This document shows positions 1 through 8,022 of a DNA stretch of 64,000 bases, piece by piece (within the stretch, counting starts at the first letter, position 1; every line of letters begins with the position of its first letter). The position numbers and the translations under genes are program-made. Below the pieces are notes generated by a model. That model was not told the DNA's origin. It saw nothing but the letters and a program-made list of their open reading frames with translations, and made no database searches. The DNA lies in the NCBI RefSeq assembly GCF_030719295.1, contig NZ_CP120997.1:1488001-1552000 (forward strand), read 5' to 3'. This DNA comes from Streptomyces sp. Mut1. GTDB lineage: Bacteria > Actinomycetota > Actinomycetes > Streptomycetales > Streptomycetaceae.

Positions 1-1
1 G

Positions 2-694
2 GCCGGCCATGGCGGCGGGCTCGCGGAGAAGATCGTCGTCGAGCGCCGGTGGGTGCACCCGGTCGGGGACATTCCGCTGGACGAGGCCGCTCTCATCGAG
101 CCGCTCTCTGTCGCGTACCACGCGTTCGAGCGCTCCGGCGCGAAGGCGGGCGACTTCGCGCTCGTCGGCGGGGCGGGGCCCATCGGGCTGCTGACCTGTG
201 CGGTGCTGAAGGCCATGGATGTCGAGGTCGCGGTCACCGAGCTGAGCCGGCTGCGCCGGCAGAAGGCCCTGGACGCCGGGGTCGCCGACCATGTCATCGA
301 CCCCGCCGTCTCGGACGTCGCGGCAGAGGTGCGCCGCCTCACGGACGGCAGGGGCGCGGATGTGGCGTTCGAAGCGACGTCGGTCAACGTCGTCCTCGAC
401 GCCCTGTTCGACGCCGTCCGGCCGGGTGCCGTCATCACCGTCATCTCGATCTGGGGCAAGCCGGCCTCGCTCGACATGCAGAAGCTCGTCCTCAAGGAGG
501 TCGACCTGCGCGGCACGATCGCCTACGTCAACTCGCATCCGAAGACCATTGAGCTGGTGCGGGAGGGACGGGTCGATCTGAAGCCGTTCATCACCAGGAC
601 CATCGGGCTGGACGCTCTCGTCTCCGAGGGCTTCGACACCCTGATCCATCACAACGAGACGGCGGTCAAGGTGCTGGTGGACCCCCGTTCCTGA
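2..694 (+). CDS. 2,3-butanediol dehydrogenase family, C-terminal part (cut by window start)
   Basis: This is the C-terminal ~230 residues of a zinc-type medium-chain alcohol dehydrogenase, cut by the window edge. It shows the Rossmann NAD-binding motif VGGAGPIGLL, followed by a conserved Glu about 25 residues on (TELSRLRR). The tail resembles (R,R)-butanediol dehydrogenases, which interconvert acetoin and 2,3-butanediol in the cytosol. The catalytic zinc ligands would lie upstream of the window. The frame is open from base 2 to the TGA, so there is no start here. A strong hairpin follows. The exact substrate is inferred; another polyol or threonine-type dehydrogenase is possible. Confidence 0.8.
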   Translation, partial: AGHGGGLAEKIVVERRWVHPVGDIPLDEAALIEPLSVAYHAFERSGAKAGDFALVGGAGPIGLLTCAVLKAMDVEVAVTELSRLRRQKALDAGVADHVIDPAVSDVAAEVRRLTDGRGADVAFEATSVNVVLDALFDAVRPGAVITVISIWGKPASLDMQKLVLKEVDLRGTIAYVNSHPKTIELVREGRVDLKPFITRTIGLDALVSEGFDTLIHHNETAVKVLVDPRS

Positions 695-713
695 CGGCCG
701 GCCCCGCCTCACA

Positions 714-752
714 GCCGAAGACCTCCCGGGCATCGCCCAGGAGGTCTTCGGC
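714..752. terminator. Bidirectional hairpin terminator
   Basis: A 13-bp perfect inverted repeat (GCCGAAGACCTCC with its complement) encloses an inner GGGC/GCCC stem. It lies between the convergent butanediol dehydrogenase and GlsB-type genes, so it could serve both strands. There is no U-tract, as is usual in Streptomyces. Confidence 0.8.
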
Positions 753-801
753 ATCGGTGAAGTGCCGTCGGCGCGGCCGGAATTCCCTCCGGCCGCGCGG
801 T

Positions 802-1077
802 TCAGGTCCGCTGTTTGGTGCCTCGCAGCGAGGCCCACAGCATGTCGCCGACTCCGACCACCACCACTGCTCCGATCAGCTGGAGCACATGGCGCGTCCA
901 GTCGATGCCCTTGGTGTCGTTGACACCGATCCAGGTGGCGACAGCATTTCCGAGGACGCTGCCGATCATGCCGAAGATGATCGTCAGCCAGAGTGGGATC
1001 TGCTGCTTGCCGGGGAGGATCGCCTTCGCGATCAGACCGAGCACCAGGCCCACGATGATTGCCCACAACCAGCCCAT
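802..1077 (-). CDS. GlsB/YeaQ/YmgE-family small membrane protein
   Basis: A 91-residue protein of the transglycosylase-associated (GlsB/YeaQ) family. These are small stress-linked inner-membrane proteins without known catalytic activity. It begins MGWLWAIIVGLVLGLIAKAI and has three hydrophobic glycine-rich segments, with the family-typical ILPGKQ loop after the first. The open frame extends further upstream, but this ATG is preceded by AAGGAGG at proper spacing and matches the family's N-terminus. In other bacteria the family sits with Asp23 genes; an Asp23 cluster lies 20 kb away here. Confidence 0.88.
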   Translation of the reverse strand: MGWLWAIIVGLVLGLIAKAILPGKQQIPLWLTIIFGMIGSVLGNAVATWIGVNDTKGIDWTRHVLQLIGAVVVVGVGDMLWASLRGTKQRT

Positions 1078-1282
1078 GCTGCCTCCTTGAGCGACGCGGT
1101 GTCGCGCATGTCCCGCCCAGTCTCGGTGCCGGGCCGGCGTGCCGCATGTCGGGCGGGGCCGATCGGGCATCGCGGCCGGGTGGCGGAATGTACGGATACG
1201 GCGCGCCCCGGTCTCGAACGCGCCGGGTGCCGGGCGTAGCGTGGGAGCGGCCGGTCCGGGTCCGGGGAAGGTTGGTGGGGAC

Positions 1283-1663
1283 GTGGTGAGCAAGCAGAGC
1301 GGTGCGGAGGTCTTCCGGATCACGGGAGCCCGGCAGGGGCTCGCGGACGACGTGCGCGGCAGGCAGCGGCGCTACGTGATCTCGATGTCCGTGCGGACGG
1401 TGTCGGTGGTGGCGGCCGCGCTCCTGTGGAACGTGGAGCGGCACATCGCGTTCGTGGCGCTCGGGCTCGGGGTACTGCTGCCGTACGTCGCGGTCGTCAT
1501 CGCCAACGCCGGCCGTGAGAACACCCCCGCGCTGCCCTCGACCTTCGTGCTGCCGGCTCCGGCCCATCCGGCGCTGGACGCCGCTCCGGCGGCGGGTGCC
1601 GGGCCCGCCTCACCGCAGTCCGGACGCTCCTTCCGGTCTCCGGATGCGCAGGAGCACGGCTGA
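1283..1663 (+). CDS. DUF3099 family membrane protein
   Basis: A 126-residue protein with the DUF3099 signature: a short N-terminus (FRITGARQGLADDVRGRQRRY) followed by two close hydrophobic helices (SVRTVSVVAAALLW and AFVALGLGVLLPYVAVVIA). A Pro/Ala-rich cytosolic tail ends the protein. Function is unknown; the family is restricted to Actinobacteria. GTG at 1283 or 1286 is chosen because the conserved block begins a few residues later and GGTGGGGAC precedes it. The longer upstream frame is low-complexity. Confidence 0.8.
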   Translation: MVSKQSGAEVFRITGARQGLADDVRGRQRRYVISMSVRTVSVVAAALLWNVERHIAFVALGLGVLLPYVAVVIANAGRENTPALPSTFVLPAPAHPALDAAPAAGAGPASPQSGRSFRSPDAQEHG

Positions 1664-1734
1664 GGCCGCGGCGGGCCCAAGCTCAAGAAAAGCTCAGATC
1701 AATCATGAAGTTCCAGTGCACCGCGGCGGGGTGT

Positions 1735-1830
1735 GCGTGACATACTTTGTACGCGCTCCGCATCCCCCGTCGGAGCGATGGACCGACGCCGGGCAGCTCC
1801 CCCCGTGGCTGCCCGGCGTCGCCATTTCTC
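1735..1830 (+). ncRNA. 6C small RNA
   Basis: Two adjacent stem-loops each carry a run of C in the loop, which is the defining feature of the actinobacterial 6C RNA. Hairpin 1 is CGCTCCG (1754-1760) paired with 1771-1777, with CCCCC in its loop. Hairpin 2 is a 14-bp perfect stem (1784-1797 with 1808-1821) with CCCCCC in its loop. The second hairpin can act as the terminator. A CATACT hexamer at 1741 may be the -10. From memory, the S. coelicolor homologue is scr3559. Its molecular role is not well established. The ends given are approximate. Confidence 0.85.
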
Positions 1831-1879
1831 CGGCCTCTCACCGGCAGGGCCCACGTCGGCACCCTCTAGGGTTGAGTCC

Positions 1880-2143
1880 GTGAACTCCCCCGATTCCGCC
1901 GCGTTCCCCGGCTCCCCCGCACCGTCCGATGCCGCCCCCGTCTGTTCGGCCAAGGGCTGCCGGTCCGCCGCCGTATGGGTGCTGGCCTGGAACAATCCGA
2001 AGCTGCACACGCCGGAGCGCCGTAAGACCTGGCTGGCCTGCGACGAGCACCGGGAGCACCTGTCCTCGTTCCTGGGCGTGCGGGGTTTCCTCAAGGACGT
2101 GGTGACGCTGGCGGAGTGGGAGTCGCGGCCCCCGTCCGCGTGA
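1880..2143 (+). CDS. Small conserved actinobacterial protein, putative metal-binding
   Basis: An 87-residue cytosolic protein with two Cys (VCSAKGC) near the start of its conserved part and a later CDEHREHLSSFL block. The Cys-Cys plus Cys-His arrangement suggests a small metal site. GTG at 1880 is preferred: upstream in-frame codons overlap the 6C RNA, and the conserved portion begins after a short Ser/Pro/Ala linker. Similar small proteins occur widely in Streptomyces. Some databases label them as acetone-carboxylase related, which I do not consider supported. It ends just before the convergent moaA. Confidence 0.65.
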   Translation: MNSPDSAAFPGSPAPSDAAPVCSAKGCRSAAVWVLAWNNPKLHTPERRKTWLACDEHREHLSSFLGVRGFLKDVVTLAEWESRPPSA

Positions 2144-2157
2144 CCGGGCGGGCGGGC

Positions 2158-3147
2158 TCAGCCGCCGATCGCGGACATCGGGCGGTCGGGCTGGAGGAAG
2201 CTCGGGTCGTCAAGGCCGGATCCGGCCTTCTTGCCCCACATGGCGAGCTTCCAGAGCCGGGCGATCTCCTCGTCGGGTGCCTCCGAGCGCAGCGCGGCGC
2301 GCAGGTCGGTCTCCTCTCGGGCGAACAGGCAGGTGCGCACCTGTCCGTCGGCGGTGAGCCGGGTGCGGTCGCAGGCCCGGCAGAACGGGCGGGTGACGGA
2401 GGCGATGACGCCGACCCGGTGCGGTCCGCCGTCGACGGTCCAGCGTTCGGCGGGGGCGGAGCCGCGGTCGGTGTCGCCCTCGGGGGCGAGGTCGAAGCGG
2501 GTGCGCAGCGAGCGGAGGATGTCGCCCGCGGTGATCATGCCTTCGCGCTTCCAGCCGTGCTGGGCGTCGAGCGGCATCTGCTCGATGAAGCGGAGCTCAT
2601 AGTTGTGTTCCACGGCCCAGGCGAGCAGGTCGGGGGCCTCGTCGTCGTTGAGCCCCGGCATCAGGACGCTGTTGACCTTGACGGGGGTGAGCCCGGCCTC
2701 GTGGGCGGCTTCCAGGCCCGCCAGCACGTCGTGGTGCCGGTCGCGGCGGGTGAGGGTCTTGAAGACGTCGGGGCGCAGCGTGTCGAGGGAGACGTTGACC
2801 CGGTCGAGTCCGGCGTCCTTGAGCGCGGCGGCGGTCCGCTTAAGCCCGATGCCGTTGGTGGTGAGGGACATCCTGGGGCGGGGTTCGAGGGCCGCGCAGC
2901 GCTGGACGATGGAGACGAGTCCGGGGCGCAGCAGCGGCTCGCCGCCGGTGAAACGGACGTCGGTGATGCCGAGCCGGGTGACGGCGATGCGGACGAGCCG
3001 GACGATCTCGTCGTCGTTGAGCAGGTCGGGCTTGGCGAGCCACTGCAGGCCCTCTTCCGGCATGCAGTAGGTGCAGCGCAGATTGCAGCGGTCGGTGAGC
3101 GAGACGCGCAGGTCGGTGGCGACCCGGTCGTAGGTGTCGATGAGCAT
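2158..3147 (-). CDS. moaA: GTP 3',8-cyclase MoaA (molybdenum cofactor)
   Basis: A 329-residue radical-SAM enzyme for the first step of molybdenum cofactor synthesis, the rearrangement of GTP toward cyclic pyranopterin. The radical-SAM cluster motif CxxxCxxC is at Cys21, Cys25 and Cys28. The second [4Fe-4S] site, CxxC...C, is in the C-terminal third (PFCRACDRTR...RTCLF). The protein ends in the double glycine expected of MoaA. The ATG is preceded by GGGGGAGGGGG. No other moa gene is adjacent, so the pathway is dispersed. Confidence 0.97.
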   Translation of the reverse strand: MLIDTYDRVATDLRVSLTDRCNLRCTYCMPEEGLQWLAKPDLLNDDEIVRLVRIAVTRLGITDVRFTGGEPLLRPGLVSIVQRCAALEPRPRMSLTTNGIGLKRTAAALKDAGLDRVNVSLDTLRPDVFKTLTRRDRHHDVLAGLEAAHEAGLTPVKVNSVLMPGLNDDEAPDLLAWAVEHNYELRFIEQMPLDAQHGWKREGMITAGDILRSLRTRFDLAPEGDTDRGSAPAERWTVDGGPHRVGVIASVTRPFCRACDRTRLTADGQVRTCLFAREETDLRAALRSEAPDEEIARLWKLAMWGKKAGSGLDDPSFLQPDRPMSAIGG

Positions 3148-3251
3148 GGTGGGCCCCCTCCCCCGGTGACTTCCCGGTCGCGGTAGCTGACTCTTTCGAG
3201 CCTACGCGAGACCGGTGACGGCGCAGGGGGACCGTTTGCCACGAGGTGCGG

Positions 3252-3287
3252 CGAGGCCGCGTCGTAGGACTCTACGACGCGGCCTCG
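3252..3287 (-). terminator. Hairpin terminator after symporter operon
   Basis: A 16-bp perfect stem (3252-3267 with 3272-3287) closed by a GACT tetraloop. It lies just downstream of the minus-strand symporter stop and upstream of moaA, so it should separate the two transcripts. Confidence 0.85.
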
Positions 3288-3321
3288 TACGGCGGGGTCT
3301 GCGCCCGGTGAACTTCTGCTC

Positions 3322-4959
3322 TCAGTGGGCGCCGATGCCGGTGAGGGACTTGACCTCCAGTTCGGCGTACTTGCCCTTGTCGGGCTCCTCCTTGGAGAGG
3401 AGGGAGCCGATCCAGCCGAGCAGGAAGCCGAGCGGGATGGAGATCAGGCCGGGGTTCTCCAGCGGGAACCAGGCGAAGTCGACGCCCTTGAACATCGAGG
3501 TCTTCTCGTTGCCGGAGACGACCGGCGAGAAGAGCACCAGGATCACGGAGGAGGCCAGGCCGCCGTAGATCGACCACAGCGCGCCCTGGGTGGTGAAGCG
3601 CTTCCAGAAGAGGCTGTAGAGGAGCGTCGGCAGGTTGGCGGACGCGGCGACGGCGAAGGCGAGGGCGACCAGGCCGGCGACGTTCATGTCGCGGGCGAAG
3701 GCGCCGAGGAGGATCGCGGCGGCGCCGATGAAGACGGTGGCCCAGCGGGCGGCCCTCATCTCCTCCTTCTCGGTGGCCTTCCCCTTGCGGATGACGTTGG
3801 CGTAGATGTCGTGGGCGAAGGACGACGAGGAGGCGAGGGTCAGTCCGGCGACGACGGCGAGGATGGTGGCGAAGGCGACGGCGGAGATGACGGCGAGCAG
3901 GACGGCGCCGCCTGTGGTGCCGACCCCGCCGAGGTATTCGGCGAGCTGCGGGGCGGCCGCGTTGCCCGCGGGGTTCTTCGCCTTGATCTCGTCCGGGCCG
4001 ATGAGCGCTGCGGCGCCGAACCCGAGGGCGATCGTCATCAGGTAGAACGCGCCGATGATGCCGATGGCCCAGTTGACCGACTTACGGGCGGCCTTGGCGG
4101 TCGGCACCGTGTAGAAGCGGATCAGGATGTGCGGCAGGCCCGCGGTGCCCAGGACCAGGGCGATGCCGAGGGAGAGGAAGTCGAGCTTCGAGGTGCCGGT
4201 GGCGCCGTACTTCAGGCCGGGCTCCAGGAACGAGGCGCCGTGGCCGCTCTTCTCGGCGGCGGTGCCCAGCAGGTCGGAGACGTTGAAGTTGAACTTCCAC
4301 AGCACCATGAAGGTCATCAGGATGGCGCCGGCGATGAGCAGTACGGCCTTGACCATCTGCACCCAGGTGGTGCCCTTCATGCCGCCGATGGTGACGTAGA
4401 CGATCATCAGTACGCCGACCAGCGCAACGATGAGGATCTTTCCCGCGTCGCTGGTGATTCCGAGGAGCAGCGAGACCAGGACGCCCGCTCCCGCCATCTG
4501 CGCCAGCAGGTAGAAGATCGATACGACGATGGTGGAGACGCCCGCCGCGGTGCGGACGGGGCGCTGGCGCATCCGGTAGGCGAGGACGTCGCCCATGGTG
4601 TAGCGGCCGGAGTTGCGCAGGGGTTCGGCGACCAGCAGCAGCGCCACCAGCCAGGCGACGAGGAAGCCGATGGAGTAGAGGAAGCCGTCGTAGCCGAAGA
4701 GGGCGATGGCGCCGGCGATGCCGAGGAAGGACGCGGCGGACATGTAGTCGCCGGAGACCGCGAGGCCGTTCTGGAAGGCGGTGAACTGGCGGCCGCCCGC
4801 GTAGAAGTCGGAGGCGCTGCGGGTCTGGCGGCCGGCCCAGACGGTGATGCCGAGGGTGGCCGCGACGAAGACCGCGAAGAGCGTGATGATCAGCGGCCGG
4901 TGCTCGGTGGCCGACGCGGCGAGGGTCACGGTGGCGTGGGAGTGGTACGCGGCGCTCAT
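3322..4959 (-). CDS. Sodium/solute symporter, acetate (ActP/MctC) type
   Basis: A 545-residue membrane protein of the sodium:solute symporter family. It has about 13 hydrophobic segments and the family pattern ASDFYAGGRQFTAFQNGLAVSGDY near residue 50, characteristic of cation/acetate and short monocarboxylate symporters. It probably imports acetate, pyruvate or propionate; the sequence does not settle which. The ATG overlaps the stop of the upstream DUF485 gene by 4 nt, the usual ActP pairing, so the two are likely translationally coupled. Confidence 0.92.
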   Translation of the reverse strand: MSAAYHSHATVTLAASATEHRPLIITLFAVFVAATLGITVWAGRQTRSASDFYAGGRQFTAFQNGLAVSGDYMSAASFLGIAGAIALFGYDGFLYSIGFLVAWLVALLLVAEPLRNSGRYTMGDVLAYRMRQRPVRTAAGVSTIVVSIFYLLAQMAGAGVLVSLLLGITSDAGKILIVALVGVLMIVYVTIGGMKGTTWVQMVKAVLLIAGAILMTFMVLWKFNFNVSDLLGTAAEKSGHGASFLEPGLKYGATGTSKLDFLSLGIALVLGTAGLPHILIRFYTVPTAKAARKSVNWAIGIIGAFYLMTIALGFGAAALIGPDEIKAKNPAGNAAAPQLAEYLGGVGTTGGAVLLAVISAVAFATILAVVAGLTLASSSSFAHDIYANVIRKGKATEKEEMRAARWATVFIGAAAILLGAFARDMNVAGLVALAFAVAASANLPTLLYSLFWKRFTTQGALWSIYGGLASSVILVLFSPVVSGNEKTSMFKGVDFAWFPLENPGLISIPLGFLLGWIGSLLSKEEPDKGKYAELEVKSLTGIGAH

Positions 4960-5321
4960 GCGTCGGCCTCCATACGGGACTTGATGGCCTCGGCCTTCGG
5001 GTCGAGCTTCGCGTTGGCGTGCCGCGAGTAGAACCAGGCGATGAGGAAGGTGGTGACGAACTGGGCGAGGCCGAAGACGAAGGCCACGTTGATGTTGCTG
5101 AACACCTTGGTGCCCATGAAGCCGCCCGCGTAGTTGGAGAGCAGCACGTACAGCAGGTACCAGAGGACGAAGGCGATGGTCAGCGGGAAGGCGAAGGAGC
5201 GGTGGGAGCGGCGCAGTTCGCCGAATTCCGCGCTGCCTTGCTCCGCGAGGAACGCCTCGGTCGTGGGCTGGGCAGGGCTGTTATCCGTACTGCCCTCGGG
5301 CGGCGGTGCATCGGTAGCCAC
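4956..5321 (-). CDS. DUF485 membrane protein, partner of the symporter
   Basis: A 121-residue DUF485 protein with two transmembrane helices (FPLTIAFVLWYLLYVLLS and INVAFVFGLAQFVTTFLIAWFY) and a charged C-terminus. These proteins are encoded just ahead of ActP-type symporters and are presumed accessory subunits. GTG at 5321 is chosen because GCGAGGAG precedes it and VATDAPPP resembles family N-termini. A second in-frame GTG at 5372 with GAGG upstream would add 17 residues. The stop overlaps the symporter start. Confidence 0.88.
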   Translation of the reverse strand: MATDAPPPEGSTDNSPAQPTTEAFLAEQGSAEFGELRRSHRSFAFPLTIAFVLWYLLYVLLSNYAGGFMGTKVFSNINVAFVFGLAQFVTTFLIAWFYSRHANAKLDPKAEAIKSRMEADA

Positions 5322-5611
5322 GGATTCTCCTCGCGACGCGGGTGCGGTGGTGGTGGGGACGGTGGATTTCACTGTGAACCTCGTGATCGGGGGTGGTGGT
5401 GCGCTTCCCCTGACAACGGCACGCGGCGCGCGGCGAAGCGGTTCACCACGGCGCGTGCCTTCTCCGGATCACTCCTTCGGGCGCTTCGCCGGGCACGTGT
5501 TCGCAGGAATCGATTGATGTGCCGGGATGAACGGCGATAGCTTCACTCGTCATGTACGCGACTGGACACAGCCCGTGTCCGGTCGACTGGCACGGATGAT
5601 GTGGAGACCCC

Positions 5612-7129
5612 ATGGCTCATCTGGGATCCAGGCGGACGCGCGCACTGACGCTGCCCGTCGGATTGGCCCTCACCGCCTCGCTCGGCTTCCTGCCGACGGG
5701 CGCCGCCTCCGCCGCGCCGGCGACGGCACCGGCGGACGGCCCGAAGCTTTCGTACGTGGTCAACACGCAGGGCGGTACCGGCACCGCCGGGCAGGTGCGC
5801 GAGGCGATAGAGCGGGCCGGCGGCACGGTGGTGACCGCCTACGACCGGATCGGTGTCATCGTCGTCCACTCGCGGAACCCGGACTTCGCGAAGACGGTCC
5901 GCCGGGTCAGGGGCGTCCTGTCGGCGGGCGCCACCCGTACCAACCCGATCGTGCCGCAGGCCACCAAGGACATCGGGGTGGACCAGCCGCTGACGGCCGA
6001 GCAGGAGCGGGCCGCGGCGGCGAGGGCGACGGCCGGCCAGGACCCCATGGAGCCGCTCCAGTGGGACCTGCCCGCCATCAAGGCGGACAAGGCGCACCAG
6101 AAGTCGCTGGGCAGCCGGAAGGTGACGGTCGCGGTCATCGACACCGGGGTCGACGACACGCACCCGGACCTCGCGCCGAACTTCGACCGGGCGGCCTCCG
6201 CGAACTGCGTGTCGGGCGCCCCGGACACGACGGAGGGCGCCTGGCGTCCGAAGGCCGGCGAGAGCGACCACGGCACCCATGTGGCGGGCACCATCGCGGC
6301 GGCGAAGAACGGCGTCGGCGTGACGGGCGTGGCGCCGGGCGTGAAGGTCGCCGGCATCAAGGTGGGCAACCCGGACGGCTTCTTCTACACCGAGGCCGTC
6401 GTCTGCGGCTTCATGTGGGCGGCCGAGCACGGCGTGGACGTGACGAACAACAGCTATTACACCGACCCGTGGATGTACAACTGCAAGAACGACCCCGACC
6501 AGGGCGCCCTGGTCGAGGCCGTCGCACGGGCCACCCGGTACGCCGAGCGCAGGGGCGCGGTCAACGTCGCCGCCGCGGGCAACTCCGCCGAGGACCTGGC
6601 GGCGGACACCATCGAGGACTCGACCAGCCCGAACGACACCACCACGGCCGACCGGACCATCGACCCGACGCAGTGCCCCGACATCCCGACGATGCTGCCG
6701 GGTGTAGTGACGGTCTCGGCGACGGGCGCGAAGGGCCTGAAGGCCTCGTACTCGAACTACGGGAACGGGGTCATCGACGTGGCGGCGCCCGGCGGGGACT
6801 CGACGGCCTACCAGACGCCACAGCCGCCGGCGACGAGCGGTCTGATCCTCTCGACGCTGCCGGGCGGCGCGTACGGCTACAAGGCCGGTACGTCGATGGC
6901 GTCCCCGCATGTCGCGGGCGTCGTGGCCCTGATCAAGTCGAAGCACCCGTACGCGTCGCCGGCCGTGGTCAAGGCGCTGCTGACGCTGGAGGCGGACGCG
7001 AAGGCGTGCGGCGCGCCGTTCGACATCGACGGTGACGGCGAAGTCGACGCGGTCTGCGAGGGCGGCAGGAACCACAACGGCTTCTACGGGGCCGGTGTGG
7101 TGGACGCGCTGGACGCCGTGCGCTGGTGA
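5612..7129 (+). CDS. Secreted subtilisin-like serine protease (S8)
   Basis: A 505-residue secreted peptidase. The N-terminus has a Sec signal peptide (RRTRALTLPVGLALTASLGF, then AASAAPA), followed by a propeptide of roughly 100 residues. The catalytic triad is visible: Asp177 (VIDTGVDDTHPD), His220 (DHGTHVAGT) and Ser428 (GTSMASPHVAG), with the oxyanion Asn in AAAGNSAED. A DIDGDGEVD stretch near the end looks like a calcium-binding loop. The start follows GTGGAG. It is divergent from the symporter operon, and a strong hairpin follows it. Confidence 0.95.
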   Translation: MAHLGSRRTRALTLPVGLALTASLGFLPTGAASAAPATAPADGPKLSYVVNTQGGTGTAGQVREAIERAGGTVVTAYDRIGVIVVHSRNPDFAKTVRRVRGVLSAGATRTNPIVPQATKDIGVDQPLTAEQERAAAARATAGQDPMEPLQWDLPAIKADKAHQKSLGSRKVTVAVIDTGVDDTHPDLAPNFDRAASANCVSGAPDTTEGAWRPKAGESDHGTHVAGTIAAAKNGVGVTGVAPGVKVAGIKVGNPDGFFYTEAVVCGFMWAAEHGVDVTNNSYYTDPWMYNCKNDPDQGALVEAVARATRYAERRGAVNVAAAGNSAEDLAADTIEDSTSPNDTTTADRTIDPTQCPDIPTMLPGVVTVSATGAKGLKASYSNYGNGVIDVAAPGGDSTAYQTPQPPATSGLILSTLPGGAYGYKAGTSMASPHVAGVVALIKSKHPYASPAVVKALLTLEADAKACGAPFDIDGDGEVDAVCEGGRNHNGFYGAGVVDALDAVRW

Positions 7130-7135
7130 CGCCGG

Positions 7136-7169
7136 GGTCCGGGGGCGCACGTGACGCCGCCCCCGGACC
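7136..7169. terminator. Hairpin between convergent genes
   Basis: A 12-bp perfect GC-rich stem (7136-7147 with 7158-7169) lies between the protease stop and the stop of the convergent minus-strand gene. It likely terminates both. Confidence 0.8.
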
Positions 7170-7175
7170 GCCGGA

Positions 7176-7526
7176 TCACGGGGTGCGGGTGGAACCGAAG
7201 GCCGCCGTGAGGGCCTCGGTCTCGCGGCGCTCCTCCCTGCGCCGCAGCCCCGCCACGACACCCAGGCCCCCCATGGCGGCGGCGCCCGCGGTCGCGGTCA
7301 CCGCGACCGCGGCGAGCGGTGCGGGGGTCAGCAGGAGCAGCGCCGTCAGGGCGGCGGACGCCCAGCCGGTCAGTACGGCGCCGGCCGCCGCCCGCCGGGA
7401 GCGCGGGCGGTCCGGCCCCGCCCGCAGGTCGACGCAGGCCGGACCGGGCCCGGGGTGCGGGCCGTCGGGCGGCTTGGGGCCCTGTGCGGGAGCGGCCTTG
7501 CCACCCTGCGATTCCGTTGCGTCCAC
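7176..7526 (-). CDS. Hypothetical two-helix membrane protein
   Basis: A 116-residue protein not recognised beyond its architecture. It has a Pro/Gly-rich N-terminal half, two adjacent hydrophobic helices (AVLTGWASAALTALLLL and LAAVAVTATAGAAAMGGLGVV) and a charged tail RRREERRE. GTG at 7526 is chosen because CTGGAGG precedes it at workable spacing; the frame stays open far upstream but becomes low-complexity. The architecture resembles small Streptomyces envelope proteins. No function is assigned. Confidence 0.55.
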   Translation of the reverse strand: MDATESQGGKAAPAQGPKPPDGPHPGPGPACVDLRAGPDRPRSRRAAAGAVLTGWASAALTALLLLTPAPLAAVAVTATAGAAAMGGLGVVAGLRRREERRETEALTAAFGSTRTP

Positions 7527-7566
7527 CGGACCGTGTCCTCCAGCTCGTGCGGTTCTCCGAGCGCGT

Positions 7567-7660
7567 CCCCGTCCCGCCGCCCCGGAGCGGGACGGCGGGA
7601 CGGGGATGCGGCCGGGAAGGCCGATTTCATGCGGGGGACAGAGCCGGCCTTCCCGGCCGC
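7567..7660. repeat. Two back-to-back perfect hairpins
   Basis: The 496-nt gap 7527-8022 holds two strong inverted repeats. The first has 13-bp arms (7567-7579 with 7593-7605). The second has 16-bp perfect arms (7608-7623 with 7645-7660) and a 21-nt loop. They lie upstream of both flanking divergent genes, so they are not terminators for either. The rest of the gap is low-complexity G/C-rich sequence in which I see no gene. A GGACCGGTCC palindrome sits at 7945-7954. Confidence 0.7.
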
Positions 7661-8022
7661 ACCATGCTGGCCGCGGCCCCGGGCGGTCTCCAGGGGCCGA
7701 GGGGCACCGCGGGGCCGGGCCGGGGGACACCTTCGGCGGGGGCCGGGGGGCACCCTCGGCCAGGGCCGGTCGGCCCTGGCGCGGGCGCGCCGGGGGCGGT
7801 CCCCGTGCGGGAGGCCTACGGCGGCCGGTCCAGCCCCTGCGCGGGGCGCCTCCGGTGGTCGCCCGCCGGGCCCGCGACAGCGCGTGCGTCCGGCCCCCGC
7901 CGCCGGGCCGCGCCCGCGGCGGCTGCCGTAAACTGACCGCCCGTGGACCGGTCCCAGCTCTGCGGTGAGCCGGTGAGCGATGACCCGGCCTACGGCACAC
8001 GGACCCAGAGAGCGGCGCCCCG

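Noticed and set aside
3325..5031. A 568-codon plus-strand open frame opposite the symporter
   Set aside because: The translation is an acidic Gly/Asp/Glu-rich shadow of the minus-strand symporter.
7661..7935. A coding gene in the gap before the sensor kinase
   Set aside because: Open frames on both strands are low-complexity and lack ribosome sites or any similarity.
7945..7954. GGACCGGTCC as another DosR-like box upstream of the kinase
   Set aside because: The halves are directly adjacent, unlike the 4-nt spacing of the other boxes; could be chance in GC-rich sequence.
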